Origin: DATDRM01 sp035291705
Lineage (GTDB): Bacteria; Chloroflexota; Anaerolineae; Anaerolineales; UBA4823
Length of the DNA stretch: 17,444 nt
Direction: 5' to 3'
Assembly: GCA_035291705.1 (NCBI GenBank)
Contig: DATDRM010000232.1
Location: forward strand, 1 to 17,444
The first letter of the stretch is position 1; the number at the start of each line of letters is the position of its first letter. Shown piece by piece: positions 14,986-17,444 of this stretch. Position numbers and translations under genes: made by a program. A model generated the notes under the pieces. That model was given only the letters and a program-made list of their open reading frames with translations, was not told the origin of the DNA and did not search any database.

Positions 14986-15885
14986 ATGACTTACCCCAAA
15001 TCCCTCTTGATCACGGGGGCTTCGACCGGCATCGGCCGTGCCTGCGCCCTTTATATGGCTGCCCTGGGCTGGCGCGTCTTCGCCGGCGTGCGCCGTGAAT
15101 CTGACGCCGCCGCTCTGCTCGAGGGTGCGCCTGGTCACCTTATCGCTGGTCACCCGATTCCTGATCGCCCAATCCCTGATCGCCTGATCCCCCTCTTCCT
15201 GGACGTCACCCAACTAACCTCCATCGCTGCGGCGGCCGAGCAGATCGCTGCCGCGGTCGGCCAAGCCGGGCTGGACGGCCTGGTCAACAACGCTGGCATT
15301 GCCATTGCCGGGCCGCTCGAGTTCATCGCCCTCCCTGACCTGCGCCGGCAGCTGGAAGTCAACGTCATTGGCCAGGTGGCGGTCACCCAGGCCGCATTGC
15401 CTCTTCTGCGCCAGGCGCGCGGGCGGATCGTCTACATCAGCTCGGTCGGCGGCCTGCTCGCTGCCCCCTACTTTGCCCCCTACTCCGCCTCCAAGTTCGC
15501 CCTGGAGGCGTTCTCTGACTCGCTGCGCGTCGAGCTGCGCCCCTGGGGCATCCAGGTAGTGGTGGTCGAGCCGGGCAGCATCGCCACGCCGATCTGGGAG
15601 AAGTCCCTGGCCGCGGCGGAAGAACGCCTGGCAGCCATGCCTCCCGCCGCTGAGCAGCTCTACGGTCCTTCTTTCCCCATCCTGCGCCGACTGGTTAGGT
15701 CTTCAGCGCAGCGCGGTTTGCCAGCGGAACAGGTGGCGCGTGTGGTGGCTGAGGCGCTCACCGCCCGATATCCCCGGGTGCGCTATGTCATCCCCAGAAG
15801 GCGGGGCTATATGATCGCCTTGATGCGATTGCTGCCGGTCAGGCTGCGCGACCGCATCTTGGCCCTCCGCTTTGGGCTCAATTGA
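14986..15885 (+). CDS. Short-chain dehydrogenase/reductase (SDR)
   Basis: This 299-residue classical SDR oxidoreductase has the cofactor loop TGASTGIG (10-17), the acidic residue after strand 4 (LFLDVT, Asp73), NNAG (101-104), catalytic Ser near 153 in YISSVGG, and Tyr166/Lys170 in YSASK. It also has the VEPGSIATPIW segment after strand 6. It should use NAD(P)H on an unknown alcohol or ketone. Compared with the usual GHLIPL-like transition before the LDVT strand, residues ~53-67 form an extra Ile/Pro/Asp/Arg-rich loop made by internally repeated DNA. ATG 14986 lacks a Shine-Dalgarno because a heptamer array abuts it. The C-terminus is basic and hydrophobic (RRGYMIALMRLLPVRLR). Confidence 0.9.
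   Translation: MTYPKSLLITGASTGIGRACALYMAALGWRVFAGVRRESDAAALLEGAPGHLIAGHPIPDRPIPDRLIPLFLDVTQLTSIAAAAEQIAAAVGQAGLDGLVNNAGIAIAGPLEFIALPDLRRQLEVNVIGQVAVTQAALPLLRQARGRIVYISSVGGLLAAPYFAPYSASKFALEAFSDSLRVELRPWGIQVVVVEPGSIATPIWEKSLAAAEERLAAMPPAAEQLYGPSFPILRRLVRSSAQRGLPAEQVARVVAEALTARYPRVRYVIPRRRGYMIALMRLLPVRLRDRILALRFGLN
15142..15186 (+). repeat. Repeat-derived in-frame insertion within the SDR gene
   Basis: The units CCTGATCGCCCAATC and CCTGATCGCCTGATC stand in tandem (15-base period, i.e. 7+8), with a more diverged unit before them. They encode the repeated peptide PIPDR. The added ~45 bases interrupt an otherwise canonical SDR alignment and keep the frame. Confidence 0.6.
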
Positions 15886-15889
15886 AGGC

Positions 15890-15924
15890 TGACCGCTAAT
15901 TGCCAACTGCCAACTGCCAATCGC
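15890..15924. repeat. Heptamer array after the SDR gene
   Basis: There are five consecutive 7-base units ending in GC, two of them identical (CAACTGC), starting 5 bases after the SDR stop codon. It shares the 7-base period with the arrays before that gene. Confidence 0.75.
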
Positions 15925-15973
15925 TAAAATATGACAATCGTCTATTAATCTTGTGAAAAAAGTCACAAATTAG

Positions 15974-16002
15974 TGGACAAGGGGGATTTTCCATGCTACA
16001 AT
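15974..16002 (+). promoter_or_regulatory. Strong promoter upstream of hdrA
   Basis: TGGACA (15974-15979), a 17-bp spacer and TACAAT (15997-16002), with an extended TGC just before the -10. Transcription should begin near 16009, immediately before a terminator-like hairpin, about 170 bases ahead of the hdrA start codon. Confidence 0.65.
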
Positions 16003-16008
16003 CATTCC

Positions 16009-16060
16009 ATAAGAGAGGCTAACATCGTCGGTTACACCGCTGCACGGCCTCTCTTTTTCT
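16009..16060 (+). terminator. Terminator/attenuator hairpin in the hdrA leader, possible end of a ~50-nt RNA
   Basis: AAGAGAGGC (16011-16019) pairs perfectly with GCCTCTCTT (16047-16055), followed by a T-rich tract. The loop holds a smaller hairpin CGGT-TAC-ACCG (16029-16039). As it begins about 2 bases after the predicted start of transcription, it either makes a tiny RNA or acts as an attenuator controlling read-through into hdrA. Confidence 0.6.
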
Positions 16061-16074
16061 TAACAATCACCATA

Positions 16075-16111
16075 AAGGGCACGATGAACTAGAAAAAATA
16101 TTCGTGCCCTT
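16075..16111 (+). promoter_or_regulatory. Second leader hairpin before hdrA
   Basis: AAGGGCACGA (16075-16084) and TCGTGCCCTT (16102-16111) form a perfect 10-bp stem around a 17-base A-rich loop. No T run follows, so it is not a typical terminator. It may be a protein- or RNA-binding leader element or a repressor site in DNA. Confidence 0.5.
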
Positions 16112-16132
16112 CCTATATTTGAACACACTAAA

Positions 16133-16164
16133 AGACCATAAGACTACGAGACTAACCGACTAAA
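16133..16164. repeat. Octamer array just before the hdrA ribosome site
   Basis: There are four 8-base units of the type AGACTAxx or CGACTAAA in tandem. They end 1 base before the AAGGAGG ribosome site and resemble in sequence the CGACTAx heptamers at 14941-14982. Confidence 0.6.
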
Positions 16165-16179
16165 GAAGGAGGCGGCCGG

Positions 16180-17444
16180 ATGCAGCCAGCTGAGAGAGCG
16201 AAAGACCTCCCACGAGTGGGGGTTTATGTCTGCCACTGCGGTACGAACATCGCCGGCGCGGTGGATGTCGCCGAAGTCGCCAGTTACGCCGCCAGACTGG
16301 AGGGGGTGGCAGTCGCCCGCCATTATACCTACATGTGTTCCGACCCCGGCCAGGCGCTCATCAAGGAGGATATCCAGAAGGAGCGCCTGGAGCGGGTCGT
16401 GGTCGCCTCCTGTTCGCCGCTCATGCACGAATCCACCTTCCGGGCGGCGTGCGCCGAGGCCGGGCTCAACCCCTTCCTGTTCCAGATGACCAATATCCGC
16501 GAGCATATTTCCTGGGTGACGGGTGATCCGGTTAAAGCGACCCAGAAATCCAAGGCGCTGGTGGCCGCCGCGGTGCGCCGGGTGAGCCTGCAAGAGCCGC
16601 TCGAAATGCGCCAGGTGCCGATGAAGCAGTCCGCCCTGGTGGTGGGCGGCGGTATCGCCGGCATCGAAGCTGCCCTGCGCCTGGCCGACGCCGGTAAGCA
16701 GGTCTACCTGGTGGAGCGCCAGCCGAGCATCGGCGGCCACATGGCCCAGCTCTATAAAACCTTCCCCACCTTAGACTGTGCCGCCTGAATACTCACCCCC
16801 AAGATGGTGTCCGTGGGACGCCACCCAAACATCACCCTGCTGAGCTTCAGCGAGGTCGAATCAGTCTCCGGTTTCGTCGGTAATTTCCAGGTGCAGGTGC
16901 GCAAGAAGGCACGCTTTGTCGACGAAAACCTGTGCACCGGCTGCGGGACTTGCGCCGAGAAATGCCCGTGGAAGAAAATCTCCTCCGAGTTCGACCTTGG
17001 TCTTGGCACCCGCCCGGCGATCTACTTCCCCTTCGCCCAGGCGGTGCCGCGCGTGCCGGTCATCGACACTGCCAACTGCGCCTATTTCCTGAAAGGTAAG
17101 TGCCGCGCCTGCGAAAAATTCTGCCCACGGAACGCCATCGACTTCGCGCAGCAGGACGAGCGCATCGACCTGGAGGTGGGCGCGATTGTCCTGGCCACCG
17201 GATTTAAGGATTTCGACCCGCGCTGCGACCCGCGTTATGGGTATGGCCGGCTCGACAACGTGGTCACCGGGATGGAGTTCGAACGCCTGGTCAACTCCGG
17301 TGGCCCGACGAATGGCCAGGTGCGCTTGAAGGACGGGCGTGTCCCACACACCATCGCCCTGCTGCACTGCGTGGGCAGCCGCGAGACGAATGGCGGCAGC
17401 GGGCACGCCTATTGCTCACGAGTGTGCTGCATGTATTCGCTCAA
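16180..17444 (+). CDS. hdrA: HdrA, heterodisulfide-reductase-type FAD/iron-sulfur subunit; selenocysteine at codon 203; cut by window end
   Basis: HdrA carries the FAD that bifurcates electrons in Hdr-type complexes with HdrBC and hydrogenase or other donors, in the cytoplasm. Visible here are the N-terminal VGVYVCHCGTNIAG (Cys18, Cys20), the FAD fold VGGGIAGIEAALRLADAG (about 155-172) and the active segment TLDCAA-TGA-ILTPKM. A [4Fe-4S] set follows at Cys252, Cys255, Cys258 and Cys262, and a second at Cys300, Cys308, Cys311 and Cys315 (CRACEKFCPRNAI). Then come VLATGF, LLHCVGSRE and YCSRVCCMYSL. The TGA at 16786-16788 falls where homologues have Cys (DCxxCIL). The frame is open for a further ~218 codons with family motifs, and a SECIS-like hairpin follows, so it reads as selenocysteine. 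AAGGAGG lies 7 bases before ATG 16180. Without recoding the product would be 202 residues and dead. Partner genes are expected downstream, outside the window. Confidence 0.9.
16786..16823 (+). promoter_or_regulatory. Sec-UGA codon with bacterial SECIS-like hairpin
   Basis: After UGA (16786-16788), TGGTGTCC (16805-16812) pairs with GGACGCCA (16816-16823). This is an 8-bp stem with one G-U pair and the loop GTG. The loop begins 24 nt after the UGA and has G as its first base, both within the known features of bacterial SECIS elements (apical loop about 16-37 nt from UGA, G among the first two loop bases). SelB should bind it to deliver Sec-tRNA. Confidence 0.7.

Noticed and set aside
16786..16788. 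TGA as a true stop, a pseudogene mutation or TGA=Trp code
   Set aside because: The codon is at the conserved Cys position and not at a Trp. The downstream frame is intact over 200 codons, and other genes in the window end normally in TGA (for example 8406-8408).
16861..17406. Long minus-strand open frame opposite the right-edge gene
   Set aside because: It is the shadow of the hdrA frame; the plus strand carries all the HdrA motifs and ferredoxin cysteines.

Overview
The window looks like a chromosome segment of an anaerobic, moderately GC-rich bacterium. My best guess is the Chloroflexota (Anaerolineae-like). This rests on gene style and on many short heptamer arrays between genes, not on a marker gene, so it is an inference. 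No rRNA, tRNA, CRISPR array, integrase or complete transposase is visible.

Layout. Positions 1-2.5 kb hold four small, well-separated minus-strand accessory genes: an immunity-like protein cut by the window edge, a multi-pass membrane protein, a SnoaL-like protein and a DinB-fold protein. One attC-like site lies among them. Positions 0.3, 2.9 and 8.1 kb carry three copies of one unit. Each unit has a promoter and an apparently leaderless gene for a ~107-residue winged-helix protein. Copy 3 is intact, copy 2 is truncated and copy 1 is a stub. In copies 2 and 3 a perfect Gram-positive-type LexA (SOS) box lies between -35 and -10. Copy 2 is joined to a frameshifted remnant of rarA/mgsA.

Positions 3.7-7.9 kb encode a two-gene ABC exporter of the MacB/LolD type: an ATPase and a 1135-residue FtsX-domain permease. 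Positions 8.1-9.15 kb hold the SOS-box gene followed by a helix-turn-helix/Cys-rich protein whose coding sequence contains a nested set of inverted repeats. Positions 9.3-10.9 kb are a tightly coupled operon of a cytidylate-kinase-like protein, a small PD-(D/E)XK-like protein and hypoxanthine phosphoribosyltransferase.

Positions 10.9-11.5 kb contain no convincing protein gene. They hold a candidate ~300-nt structured RNA on the minus strand (consensus promoter, 16-bp closing helix, GNRA hairpins, terminal T run) and a 94-bp MITE with a 5-bp target duplication. Positions 11.5-15.9 kb encode a B12-binding-type radical SAM protein, a CcrM-like GANTC adenine methyltransferase with a RAMA domain, a DUF3267-like membrane metalloprotease and a short-chain dehydrogenase.

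The right edge (16180 onward) is the most notable gene. It is HdrA, the flavin/iron-sulfur subunit of heterodisulfide-reductase-type electron-bifurcating complexes. Its frame is interrupted by one TGA at 16786 exactly where homologues carry a conserved Cys, and the frame stays open to the window end with the right motifs. A bacterial-SECIS-like hairpin follows, so this reads as a selenoprotein that ordinary gene callers would split. Its leader region carries a strong promoter, a short terminator hairpin (possible small RNA or attenuator) and a second hairpin.
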